From Verticillium longisporum (lineage: Eukaryota > Ascomycota > Sordariomycetes > Glomerellales > Plectosphaerellaceae), in the NCBI GenBank assembly GCA_019188255.1, contig JAETXT010000009.1, positions 1,054,001-1,118,000 on the forward strand: a stretch of 64,000 bases of DNA, in the 5' to 3' direction. Below the pieces are notes generated by a model. That model was given only the letters and a program-made list of their open reading frames with translations, was not told the DNA's origin and made no database searches. Shown here piece after piece: positions 37,518 to 47,633 of this stretch. How positions within the stretch are numbered: the stretch's first letter is position 1; each line of letters opens with the position of its first letter. Both the position numbers and the translations under genes were made by a program.

Positions 37518-39490
37518 CTAGTTGCGCCCAGGGATCGGTATGAGGTTCGACAGCATGAACCGCTTCTTGCCTGTCATGGGCTGCCTCGTCCAGACGGCCT
37601 CGGCCGTGGCGGGATCAATCTCGCCCGCCTCTTCGATGAGCTCCCAGCCGCCGCGCGCCTCGTCCCAGGCCATGTGCCGCATGAGGATGCGGTTGCCGGC
37701 GTCTTCGAGTAGAAACTCGCGCCGCCACAGTCGCAGCCACTGCTGCTGGGGCGTGCCGTGCTCGGCGTTCATCTTCTCAATCATGCGGTTGCGCTGCGCC
37801 ACGGCGACAAAGATGCGCGTGTCCCAGAGCCCCTCGCGGCGCGGGTAGCGCTCCATGATGCGGATGGCGTCCTCGCGCACGAGCGGGTCGCGGCAGTAGA
37901 GCGCCACGATCGACAGCTGCCACGTGATGCCGCCGTCGAGCGACACGCGGTGCGCCGGCGTCGTGAAGCCGAGGTGCAGCGTCCGCAGGCTCGTCTCGAG
38001 CAGCGAGTTCATCTCGCGGCACACGGGCGTCAGCGCCTCCGCCGTGCGGTGGTCGCCGAGCAGCGGCAGCTTCGACATGAAGTGCACAATGAGGAACATG
38101 AGCCGCAGGTGCAGCGCGCGGAGGTAGCTGTCCCGGTCGGCCGTGCCCGCGAGCATGAGCCGGCGGTAGAGCGGCTGGAAGGCGTCGTCCCAGATGGTCG
38201 TGATGCGGAACACCTCGGCGCAGACGCGGTCCAGATGCGGGTGCGCCAGCAGGTCGACGATGATGCGGTCGACCTCGTCGTCGTCTTCGGACTGCAGGAG
38301 GCCCGAGTCGTAGACGATCTGCATTGTTTCCGGCGCCTTGAGGGCGCCGTGCCTCTGGGTCGCGACCCAGTACTCTTCGGCCTCGGCCACGTTGCGAAAC
38401 TCGGCCGGGCACGTCTCGATTTCGGCTGTGCTCTTCGGCAAGTGCAGCAGGAGCAGCGTGAAAGCCTCAAACGTCTGGCCGTTCTCCTCGAGCCCCTTGT
38501 TGAGGGCCGGCAGCGAAGGCCCGCTCCCAATGCGCCCATCGAGAACGCTGCGAGCCTGGTGGGCGAGGTTGGCGAACGTGTCGACGAGGTCGGCGAGGAA
38601 GGCTTTCGGGTTCGGTGCGAGGTGTGACATGTCGCCGTAGTCGCCACTGACCGGTGGCGAACAGCACGGCCAAGCCATGATTGATGTGTTGCAGGGCGGA
38701 CTGGCGGTCGCCCCTGATAATCTCGAAACAGATGAAGAGCACCGACAGGAAGAGCGTGTCCTGGAGAATCGTCCCCGGCGAAGCCTGCCCCTGTAGACGC
38801 AGGGCCCGGCAGTAGCTGGCCACGGCGTGCTGGTAGTGCGGACTCAACGTCGTGAGAGCCTGCGTCGGACTCATGGGCTCGATCTGATGGGACATGGCGA
38901 GAGCCCCGATGGCGATGCCGGCGTGTCGAAGGGTATCATTCGTGCGCGCCAGCTGCGGCATCGTGATCCTCCACAGCTTGGCCCCTGCCGCGGTGCCTCC
39001 GCCGATGGAGACGCGCATGAGGCTGACAAACTCGTCAAAATACAGGGCGTTGAGATCCGTCTCAAAGTCCATGGTGTTGACGTTGGGCTCGAGCAGTCTC
39101 CTCGGAGAGAGTTGCATGACCTGGTCTACGGGTTTGCTCACGGCCGATTCTGGCATTGGGGCTGCCGTCTCCGGCCTGGACCTTTTCTTTCTCGGTTTGA
39201 TCACATAGCCCTCGCAGTAGCCGCGTGATTTGAGGCAGTTCATGCAGTACGGCTTGGTCTCGTCGCATTTGACATGGCGCTTCTTGCAGGTGACGCAACC
39301 CGTGCGGACCTTGGCCGTGCTCGTACGGCTAAGTCGCTGGCGTTCAGTGACAGAGACAGCATCTTGGCTGCTGTGGTTGCTCGGTGATACTGTCGGGGAG
39401 CTTGAGCTTCAGCGACAAGAAAAAGACAAAAAATGTCAGTCAGTGGATTCGGCAGGATCATTTGGAGGGCTGTAATTCACTCAGAGTCAT
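37518..39490 (-). CDS. Zn2Cys6 transcription factor, with a frameshift
   Basis: Exon 1 is 39490-39481 (ten bases, MTL) and exon 2 is 39389-37518. The 91-nt intron has a CTGAC branch site and ends CCGACAG. The binuclear cluster lies at residues 35-62 with spacing C-2-C-6-C-6-C-2-C-6-C, followed by basic KPRKKR. A fungal-specific helical region follows (ALYFDEFVSLMR, ISVLFICFEIIRGDRQSALQHINHGLAVLF, then MSHLAPNPKAFLADL and the rest). The frame changes by one base near 38646, between LAVLFATG and GDYGDMSHLAPNP. Both sides are family-like and the gap has the right length, so the gene is probably intact or recently broken. The corrected length is 626 residues. The target genes are unknown. Confidence 0.8.
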
Positions 39491-40152
39491 TGCCTGGCCC
39501 GGCCTTTGGTCTGCGTGGGAGGGATTCCATGAGCGGCAGGAGATGTGAGCATTAGCTAGCCATGGTTGGGCCAGATGCTCGAACAAAGAAAATACAGGGA
39601 GACAGGTGGTCAACTGATAGTAGAGAATTGATCACGACGATGGAACACAGCCCGCTGGCGCTGTTCCCAGATGGAGGTGAAGGTGCCTGGTGATATGTTC
39701 GAAAAGGCAAGCGTCAAGAATGAAGAAGGCAGCTTGATCCCGCGTTAAATCCGTCTCGCCAATCACCAAATGGGAAAGTGTGCATGAGGCAGCCGTCAGC
39801 ACGATCAGGCAGACAAATGCCGTATTGGTCCGAGTTTACCTGGCGGCCTATTCCGGACGGCGGTGGGTGGTGTGTGGTTGATCCTGATTCTTGTGTAGTG
39901 TGTGCCTTGGCTTGCTTGGGTCCCTCCACCCCCGCGTCAGCCCTGGGCAATGTTGCCGAGCGGATACTTCTGGGATTGCATGCCATGTGCTGACATGTAT
40001 GTATCGGGTGCCTTATGACACAAACGGGCTATCTCCGATGAGTCATTTCACGTGACAGCACTAGTGCCGTCACAGCCCCTCTTTTTCCCGTTTCGGATGG
40101 CCCGAATGCGAGTGATGGCGCGATGGCGCTGTGCCGCTTCCCAGTCCCATTT
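39491..40152. promoter_or_regulatory. Divergent promoter between two transcription factor genes
   Basis: Separates the Zn2Cys6 gene (minus) and the bZIP gene (plus). No specific operator recognised. Confidence 0.4.
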
Positions 40153-41164
40153 ATGCTGATAAGCCCCGACGTCAACGCCCTCGAAACATCCTCCCCTTCT
40201 CTCATCAAACCCCCCCCGTCCTCCTCTCATCCGTACCATTGCGTACGCAAAGCGTTTTCGACACCGTTCGAATCGAACCGCCTCCCGGCCTCATAAAGAG
40301 GCCGCCCACACTCTGCAACAATGCCCGCCACCGGATGCTCAGCAGCAGCGGCGGTTCGCCAGACCGTCTTCTTCTACCAGCCCTCGCAGCTCGAGGTTCG
40401 CTTCGACCCCGAGTGATGCCCTTGACTGGCCCGCGGAGATCCTAAGCCTCGATGACATCGCAGCCATTGGTCTCCCGGGTCCTCAGGGGTGGCAGGGCCT
40501 GGACCCCTTTGCCGCCTGTGTCCTACCAGATGCCAACGCCGGCGCCGCGCTCTCCTCTGTCGACGGGTCCCCGACCTGGGACTTTTTGACATGGGATCCC
40601 GCGACGGCGGCGACCAGTATTGGTGCGGACGCCACGTTAACGGACCTGGAGATCGGAGCTGGTAAGAGTCTCACAGATGCGGTACATAATCCTGGTTGGT
40701 TCCTGATGCTGACGATGGCATCAGATTTCCTCAACTTTCCTGATTACATACCTCCTCCACCCCCATCTATGCCCAACATTTCTCCGTCCATTCCCTCTCT
40801 CCCCTCCCATGACCTCCCCTCGGCCTCCAACAGCCCACCCTTTCACCCGTCGGCCACACATTCGACGTCGCACTCGCCCCCCACCACGACGCCGAGCTCC
40901 ACCAGCGGCGCCCCCGCCCTGCCGCCTCACCGTCAGGACCGCGAGTCGTCCGAGGTGGCGCAGCGCCGCCAGCGCAACACCATCGCAGCGCGCAAGTACC
41001 GCCAGAAAAAGGTGGATCGGATCGAGGAGCTCGAGAAGGCGCTCGAGGAGACCATCAGGGAGCGTGACGAGCTGCGGCTGCGGCTCGCACGTCAGGAGGC
41101 CGAGACGAAGGCGCTGAAGAGCGTCATGCGCATGGGCAAGGAGTCGGCGTCGAAGGGGGACTGA
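40153..41164 (+). CDS. bZIP transcription factor
   Basis: Proposed exons 40153-40242, 40343-40661 and 40725-41164 give 282 residues. The third exon is secure: it holds the basic region (VAQRRQRNTIAARKYRQKK) and a leucine zipper starting IEELEKALEETI. The second intron (63 nt, GTAAGAG...CATCAG) is good. The first intron (100 nt) is inferred because the bZIP frame has no ATG after its last upstream stop at 40158. Joining TGC to the CAG run at 40343 links it in phase to an ATG-led exon. The N-terminal half is Ser/Pro-rich with acidic DALDWPAEILSLDD, a likely activation region. The DNA contact region is the AARKYR class rather than Cpc1/Gcn4. Confidence 0.75.
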
Positions 41165-42149
41165 GTGTGAAGGATCGTTAGATGAATTGATGTTCCTCTG
41201 TTCACTTTTCTTGCCTTACTCTCCCCTCTCCTGTGACCTGACAGGTTTTGCTCTTACGTGACCTGGCAGGTTTTGCTCAGACGATGTCGGCTTGCGTGTG
41301 TCTTCAGGGACTGGGTGCATGGGTGGGCGCCCAGTAGAGGTTTGATTGTTCACATTCAGTCGCAAATGGTCATCATGGCAGCGGTCGGTGGGGGATGGAA
41401 GATGTTTCGGGGGGTTCTGTCATACCTCAAGTCGAGCTTGTGCTCATGGCGTGTCTCGCTGTGTTACGAGTCTGCTCACTGTTGCCATCATCGTATGGGG
41501 CGGTCGCAGTGATGCCTCGTAGGCTGAGACGAGGAATTCGACATCTATGCATGGCAATAACTCGCTCGCCACCTCGTCTATTTGTCCTCGCCGTTTGACG
41601 CTTTTTGTCACACGGAGCAGTATGGTGTACAACATGAATCATGCCAGCTCACGGAGTATCACTGTGTACAATACGAATCATACCAGCTCAGGGGTAACAC
41701 TGTGCACAACATGAATCATACCAGATCATGGACCATCCTCACCATACGACCGCATTTCCCGCCGCACCGTCCACTCGAGATGCTTCGGATGCCCCGGGTT
41801 TCTCAAGGCCAGCCCCTCCGATAACATCATTTTCAACCCTCGGCCATTCATACTTTCTTCCACGTGGCTGCCATGATGCATCTCACGAGGCTGCTGTGCA
41901 GTCGTGCTGTACAAAATGACCAAATATGAGTCATCGGGCATCATAAGAGGCAGCCAAGACAAGAAGATACTGCACCCTCCGAGCAGCTCAGGAACTATTG
42001 TCATCTGCGTTGCTTGACAATGGTGACATGCCCCCTTTCCGGAGAGTCCACACTGCGTCATCTCACCATCTATTTGAATCTGATGCCTATGAGCGTCACT
42101 CCCATGCGCTCACCTGATACTAATGATAGTCTGAGTGAAATTCCGTTAG
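41165..42149. other. Intergenic with tandem array
   Basis: Holds the three-copy 38-bp repeat at 41625-41731; otherwise short frames only. Confidence 0.45.
41625..41731 (+). repeat. 38-bp tandem repeat, three copies
   Basis: Copies start at 41625, 41663 and 41701 (the last is partial). Each holds GTACAACATGAATCAT-type sequence followed by ACCAG(C/A)TCA. The core ATGAATCAT is an imperfect palindrome resembling an AP-1/Gcn4-type half-site pair. Confidence 0.75.
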
Positions 42150-42154
42150 ATGCG

Positions 42155-42438
42155 CAAGCGGTTTGCAAAAAAAAAAATGAGACGTACCGAGTCCCTCCCC
42201 CATAACCATTCCTACTACCCAGCTATCCAGCCTTGCATTTCTATAACGACTCCAGAACTTCATTATAGGCAAAAGCCGTCCTTTAAAATAGGGTATATTA
42301 TACTGATCTATGAACTTCATAGTCACTGTAATTCTGGATCTTTTAGGTGTCTCGTAGTAGTGTTGTGCCGTCATTCTACGTAGGTAGTGGTTGGGGTGAA
42401 GCGTTTAGTACGTCTCATTTTTTTTTGCAAACCGCCTG
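42155..42438. mobile_element. MITE-like element with terminal inverted repeats and 5-bp target duplication
   Basis: The 284-bp element begins CAAGCGGTTTGC and ends GCAAACCGCCTG. Each end continues inward through an A tract (11 on the left, 9 on the right) to TGAGACGTAC, giving inverted repeats of about 31-33 bp with one mismatch and a length change in the A tract. ATGCG flanks both sides (42150-42154 and 42439-42443), fitting a target-site duplication. The inside has no coding frame, so it depends on an outside transposase. The family is not known to me; the 5-bp duplication argues against a Tc1/mariner (TA) or mimp origin. Confidence 0.8.
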
Positions 42439-42443
42439 ATGCG

Positions 42444-42933
42444 TCCCATACACCGACACGCCCACCCTCTTACCCTCGCCTGGCCGCTGTTGCCCGCGCG
42501 ATTCAGGCACCGAACTCGGATGATTAGTCGTACCAGAGCTTTTGTGGTTCTGATGCTGCCTCGTTTCTGGCGCGCGCAAATTAGAAATCGCGAACCACCG
42601 GCCATTACTGCGCCTACAGCCACCGCCAGTGTTACCTTCTGATGATCATGGACTATAGCAACTTCAGCCTGCGCACGATATTTACAGGGCATATCTAGAT
42701 CGTCAATTGCGTAAGATGATTATTTGTTGAGATCTGGTACTTTGAAAATGAGCACCCTTTTGTGAACTTCGTTCTGGAAAGTTCATCATCCTACAGTACT
42801 GCAGAGATGTCCTACAGTTGGAGATTCTACGCTGGCACAGTAGCACTGGTCCCGGCAAGGAGAACCCCCCGGACTATCTTTTCACCTGCCAATGAGTGAG
42901 CAGATGGGTGATTGAAGTAACGGATTGAAGTTC
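42444..42933. other. Intergenic, no gene seen
   Basis: Nothing recognised between the MITE and the phosphotransferase-like fragment. Confidence 0.45.
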
Positions 42934-43437
42934 ATGCGCTTACAGAGCAAGACACAACTTAGCTGCGAGACCTTTGGCCTGACATTTCTGTCTCCCGACC
43001 TTGCCATTTTGGCAGTCACACCACGGCGCAGACGAATCTCAAAGTCTTGGACGAATACCCCGGTGGACGAGATCGCGAACAGAATGCATTGGCAAACGAA
43101 TGACGTTGAGTACCAACTCACATCCACAACCTTTACAAAGACCTCTCGCTTGCCCATCCATGACATGAGACTTGATGGCACCCCATTTACGTGGTTCAGG
43201 CCGTGGTATTACACACCTGCAATGATAATTTCACCAAATTCGGAAGACTAACTTTGAGATTTTGATAGGAACCATGAGCGAATCACCAACGAAGCCGAGG
43301 CCTTATTGCTAGTCTCTCGAGAGACCGCAATTCCTGTCCCGAAACTCATTCGACACGGAACTCTACCTGACGGCCGGCGATACTTGGTTACCGAGTCCAT
43401 GCACCAATGGGTTGTGGTACAGAAGTACACAAGGTAG
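42934..43437 (+). CDS. Phosphotransferase-like (APH/kinase-like) fragment
   Basis: Two exons, 42934-43205 and 43269-43437, join in phase across a 63-nt intron with a GACTAAC branch site and TTGATAG acceptor, giving 146 residues. The second exon reads NEAEALLLVSRETAIPVPKL, then GTLPDGRRYLVTE. This matches the N-lobe of the large fungal aminoglycoside-phosphotransferase-like family (NEA.AL..V...T.IPVP...). The first exon is not recognisable and the C-lobe with the HGD and DW motifs is missing. A GTAGGT at the last codon could be a donor to a further exon, but none follows clearly. It is probably a relic or a partly annotated gene. Confidence 0.45.
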
Positions 43438-44679
43438 GTAGTAAAACCGAGAACCTCTCAGCCGCAGAGAAACGGCCTGACGTGGCTGATCATGTGGCTG
43501 ATCCAGGCACGTGCTCAAACGTGATGCGGAGATGACAGCTCACCGCAACGGGCGAACTGCGTAAAGTTTCCTGGTGCAGCACACTCGAGGGAAAACATCC
43601 GACGTCAACTCGACGCCTCTTCTGGATAGGTATGTTCAGCAGAACGGGCCTTTGAGCGGTACTTTCTCCTTGGCAGACATCATTTCTTCAAGTGGAGATG
43701 CCGTCTTCGATGCTTCCACCTCAGCGCCCCTTTGGCGGCAAGCCATCGATACCCTGGGCCATCCCGAAGCTATCTGCATGTCCATCATACGACTGCTGTC
43801 ATGCCCTCAGGATTCATCGTCAAAGTGAGAGCAAGGCGTCCACAGTAGGCTCTCGTTCTTCCGGGGGAGCATGCCCAATATGCCGCCATCAAACCTTTTC
43901 CTCTGCACATTCGCGTCGAGAGCGGGTTGCAATGGCCCTCATAGAACACGGTTCTTCAGTTACTGGACGAACAACTCGACGGCGCTAGCTTCCATGTTCT
44001 TTTACCTCACAACTTGACAGCATCCTGGCCACAATGCTCCGCGAGTGCAGAGACACGACCTTCGTCCCGAGCCGATTGAACGATCCGATTCTGGTGGTGA
44101 CGTGTTTCGCACGCCACTCGGCACCGTTTGAAGCGTCGCCGGGCTTCCCTGGCGTATGGCATTGGATGCCTCTTTTTAAGAGCAATCAAAATCAATCTAT
44201 CTACCAGAAACAAGCGTTGGGGCGTCAGCCGCGTCAGCCAGCGCTTTTCTGGCATTGTTGCAACCCTCAACAGATCGTCAGGGCTTCCCCGGATCTCCAG
44301 GTCTTGGCCCCCTCCCAGACGAGCAGAGCCGAGTCATGCTCATTGGGTTCTCGGATCAGAAGCCGGACACCATATATGACCTCGCCCCCTGACGGCCCTG
44401 AGCTGCCGACCTTGCGCCCTGACTTGCCAGCCATGTGCCCATCCGGAGCCCCAACGTCCGGTTCCTCATCAGCGCGATTCTGCCCCCACGTCGCCGCGGA
44501 CCTGGAACTGATCGGCGGCCGTCGACGCCCCGTGCCTAAAACAGCAACCCTCCGGACCCAGATGTCACACGATGCCACCCAAGCCAGGGAATGGCCGGCA
44601 TGACAACCGTCGCGCGGCGCGCCCAGACTCCGAAAACCCCCTCATGTCGCCTTTGGCGCAAATGAAAGACCTGATTTGT
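43438..44679. other. Accessory intergenic DNA, no gene seen
   Basis: Short frames at 43574-43828 and 44034-44603 show no motif that I recognise. Confidence 0.4.
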
Positions 44680-44733
44680 ACCACAGATGGACCACAGATG
44701 GCCGCGGATGGACCACAGATGGACCACAGAATG
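44680..44733 (+). repeat. Tandem 11-mer array upstream of the cellulase gene
   Basis: Five units of ACCACAGATGG or close variants (44680, 44691, 44702 in 10-bp form CCGCGGATGG, 44712, 44723). The array ends about 225 bp before the GH5 start codon, so it could be promoter sites spaced by one helical turn, or a simple slippage repeat. Confidence 0.7.
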
Positions 44734-44865
44734 AGGGCGTCGCCGGCCCGAGCGGGGCCTGGTCGTGATGTGCTCATCAACCGTGCCTCTCATGGGACGA
44801 TGGGTCCAACGACAGAGCGGGCCAGCGAAGGGACGGCATAAAGGAGGGAAAGAAAAGGGGGCCTA

Positions 44866-44874
44866 CATATATAG
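44866..44874 (+). promoter_or_regulatory. TATA box of the GH5 gene
   Basis: CATATATAG lies about 85 bp before the start codon, at a usual place for a strongly expressed fungal secreted enzyme. It is inferred from sequence and position only. Confidence 0.5.
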
Positions 44875-44958
44875 GCCTGACGATCCTCTCCTGACTTTCT
44901 TGTTGGCCTTCTTCTTCCTGCAGACAGAGCACCACCGATCCTTCTCTCCTCAGTCATC

Positions 44959-46231
44959 ATGAAGTTTCTCCTCCCCGTCGTCCTCGCGGGCGGCGCCATC
45001 GCCCAGTCCGGCCCCTGGGGCCAGTGTGGTGGCTCGGGTTACAGCGGTCCGACCACCTGCGTCGCCGGCTACACGTGCACCTTCTCCAACCAGTGGTACA
45101 GCCAGTGCCTGCCGGGCGCCGCTCCTCCCCCGGCCGCCACCACGACCCGGGCCGCCACCACGACCGCCGTCGCTCCGCCTCCGGCCGTCACCACGACCAC
45201 TCGCGCCACGACGACCACTGCAGCGCCTCCCACGACCCCCACGAACCCCGGCAGCGCTGTGTTCAAGTGGTACGGCACCAACGAGGCCGGCGCTGAGTTC
45301 GGCGAGAGCGTCCTCCCCGGCCAGTGGGGCAAGCACTACATCTTCCCTGACACGTCGACCATCTCGGTATGTGGAGAGCAAGTACTCGTACGCAGGGTAG
45401 AAGGACATGGGCTGACAGACTTGACAGACCCTGCTCGGCCAGGGCTACAACACGTTCCGCGTCCAGTACAAGATGGAGCGTCTCGCGCCCAACGGCATCA
45501 CGGGTGCCCTTGACGCCGCCTACCTGCGCAACCTGACCGAGGTGGTCAACTTCATCACGGGCCGTGGTGGCTACGCCGTCATCGACCCGCACAACTACGG
45601 CCGCTTCAACGGCGCCGTCATCACGAGCACATCGGCGTTCAAGACGTACCACCAGAACGTCGCCAGCCAGTTCGCCTCCAACAGCCGCGTCGTCTGGGAC
45701 ACGAACAACGAGTACCACTCGATGGACCAGGCCCTCGTCGTCAGCCTCAACCAGGCCGCCATCGATGGCATCCGCGCGGCCGGCGCCACGCAGACCATTT
45801 TCGTCGAGGGCAACCAGTGGTCCGGCGCGTGGAGCTGGGTCGACGTCAACGACAGCATGAAGAACCTCGTCGACCCGCTCAACAAGATTGTCTACCAGAT
45901 GCACCAGTACCTCGACAGCGACAGCTCCTGGACCAGCCCCAACTGCGTGTCCTCGACCATTGGCGTCGAGCGCGTCCGCTCCGCCACCAACTGGCTGCGC
46001 CAGAACGGCAAGGTCGGCATCATTGGCGAGTTTGCCGGCGGCGCCAACACGCAGTGCCGCGATGCCGTCCGCGGCCTGCTCACCTTCCTCGAGGCCAACG
46101 CCGACGTCTGGCAGGGCTACCTCTGGTGGGCCGCCGGCCCCTGGTGGGACACCTACATGTACAGCTTCGAGCCCCCCAGTGGTACCGGCTACCAGTACTA
46201 CAACGCTCTGCTCAAGGAGTTCATCCCTTAA
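44959..46231 (+). CDS. GH5 endoglucanase with N-terminal CBM1
   Basis: Exons 44959-45366 and 45428-46231 give 403 residues; the 61-nt intron keeps phase 0. A signal peptide (residues 1-15) is followed by a family 1 cellulose-binding module (about 16-51, [17 protein letters not shown] ... NQWYSQCL). A Pro/Thr/Ala linker runs to about residue 95. The GH5 barrel has the acid/base Glu near 231 in DTNNEYHSM and the nucleophile Glu near 337 in IIGEFAGG, plus VIDPHNYGR and the WWAAGPWW end. It should cut internal beta-1,4 bonds of cellulose outside the cell. A TATA box and an 11-mer array lie upstream. Confidence 0.95.
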
Positions 46232-47633
46232 GATGGGCCCTGGCGAGAGAGACTGAGCCTGAATCACATTCCCTTTTGGGAGGACTGGAACCTCAGGCAT
46301 CCAGACAATGATTGGTCCCCCCGGGACTCACATGATGCGGATGGGCATAGAGGGGAGGGTGATTGTACATGGCGATGGAGGGAGCAGACTTGAGGACCGT
46401 ACATACTTGATCACGTACATACTTTGCGACGATACATACAATTCAGCTGTACATATTGACACCATGATTTGGCACGTCCTTTGTCTTGTGTCTTGCAAAG
46501 CACAACCCGTTATTTGACGTTTTGGTGTCCATTGGCCCGACCTCGAGCAGCGAGTTCAATCTCACTCAACACCAAGAGGCCAAACACCAAAAGGCCGCCC
46601 CAACGGTTCGGGCGTCTCACGGTTCGTACCGTTCATCCACGAAACAAGGCCCAATCAGCCTCGAATAAGCCGAGGTTGCATTTCAAACACCATGATGTCC
46701 CCGTTCTGATCATGCATTCTCCATACAGGCGCTTTCTACGGCCACCTCCGAGCAGCCCTCACCATGCTAACCGCTTTGCGGCATGACTCGCCTTCGAGGA
46801 GCGCTCATAATCATAGAACGAGTCTGTTCTGAAAGGCAGTGGAAACTCTTGTCGGACTGACATATTGAGACGCCAACGTTCGGAGTTCATGGCATCTTGG
46901 TGGACACGTCCTACATTATGGAATTCACCCCCCAACACCGCCTCACCGTTTGTGTGTACTCCCACAGAAGATGGCTGGCACAGTCGCTTGTTCAGCATGT
47001 CTCCATGACGCCGGATACGCAATCTTCGACTCCGTTGGCAGCTCCAAGTCCAACGCTCGCGAAACCATCCGTGGAAGTCGTTGTGCAGACGGTCTACCGA
47101 GACAAAACGAAGACGGCATTCCTCGACACTGAGCGGCCGACTTCTTTCAAAGTGGCAGAGCGCTTGCAAGAGATGTTTGAATGGCTGGCAACAGGCTGGG
47201 TTGCCAGTGGAGAATTATATAAGATCTGGACAACCAACGAAAGACAGGCTGGAGGAATAGCGCTGTGAGGGTTAGGGTTAGGGTTATCTCATGTCTGACG
47301 TGAACCGGCATCTGGGTTACGATCAAACACCAAAGGGCGAGCCACAGTGCCTCTGCAGAGAATACCAAGACATGTAGCCTTTCTCAGTAGCCATACCTCT
47401 GGCGCAGTCAAACACAATCGACCTCATCGATCATTGCCAGCCTCATGATCCTGTCGTGTGCGTGCACGGACCATACGAGGGGTTTCGCTCAGCTGAGCCT
47501 CAGCTGAATCCCTCGACGTCGGCCTCGTTGATCTGGACCTGGTTCTGCTCATGATGACTATCCATTTTCTGTACTCTTCAAGATCAATGTTCACGTACTG
47601 CGCGCCCACCATCTGAGCTCGCCCGCCAAGTCC
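46232..47633. other. Intergenic with interstitial telomere-type repeat
   Basis: A frame at 46918-47268 (first ATG at 46918) has no recognised motif and is not called. TTAGGG-type units follow directly at 47269. Confidence 0.45.
47269..47287 (+). repeat. Interstitial TTAGGG-type repeat (three units)
   Basis: Reads AGGGTTAGGGTTAGGGTTA, three telomere-type units about 350 bp upstream of the NLR-like gene. Single occurrence, not at a sequence end. Confidence 0.8.

Noticed and set aside
38585..38655. An intron starting GTCAGT at the Zn2Cys6 frame break
   Set aside because: It would remove the conserved LAPNPKAFLADL segment.
44034..44603. A 189-residue frame upstream of the GH5 gene
   Set aside because: Unconserved composition, overlapping frames on the opposite strand, and no recognisable domain.
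46918..47268. A 116-residue frame ending at the telomere-type repeat
   Set aside because: The ORF only begins at a non-ATG codon upstream, and no motif is seen.
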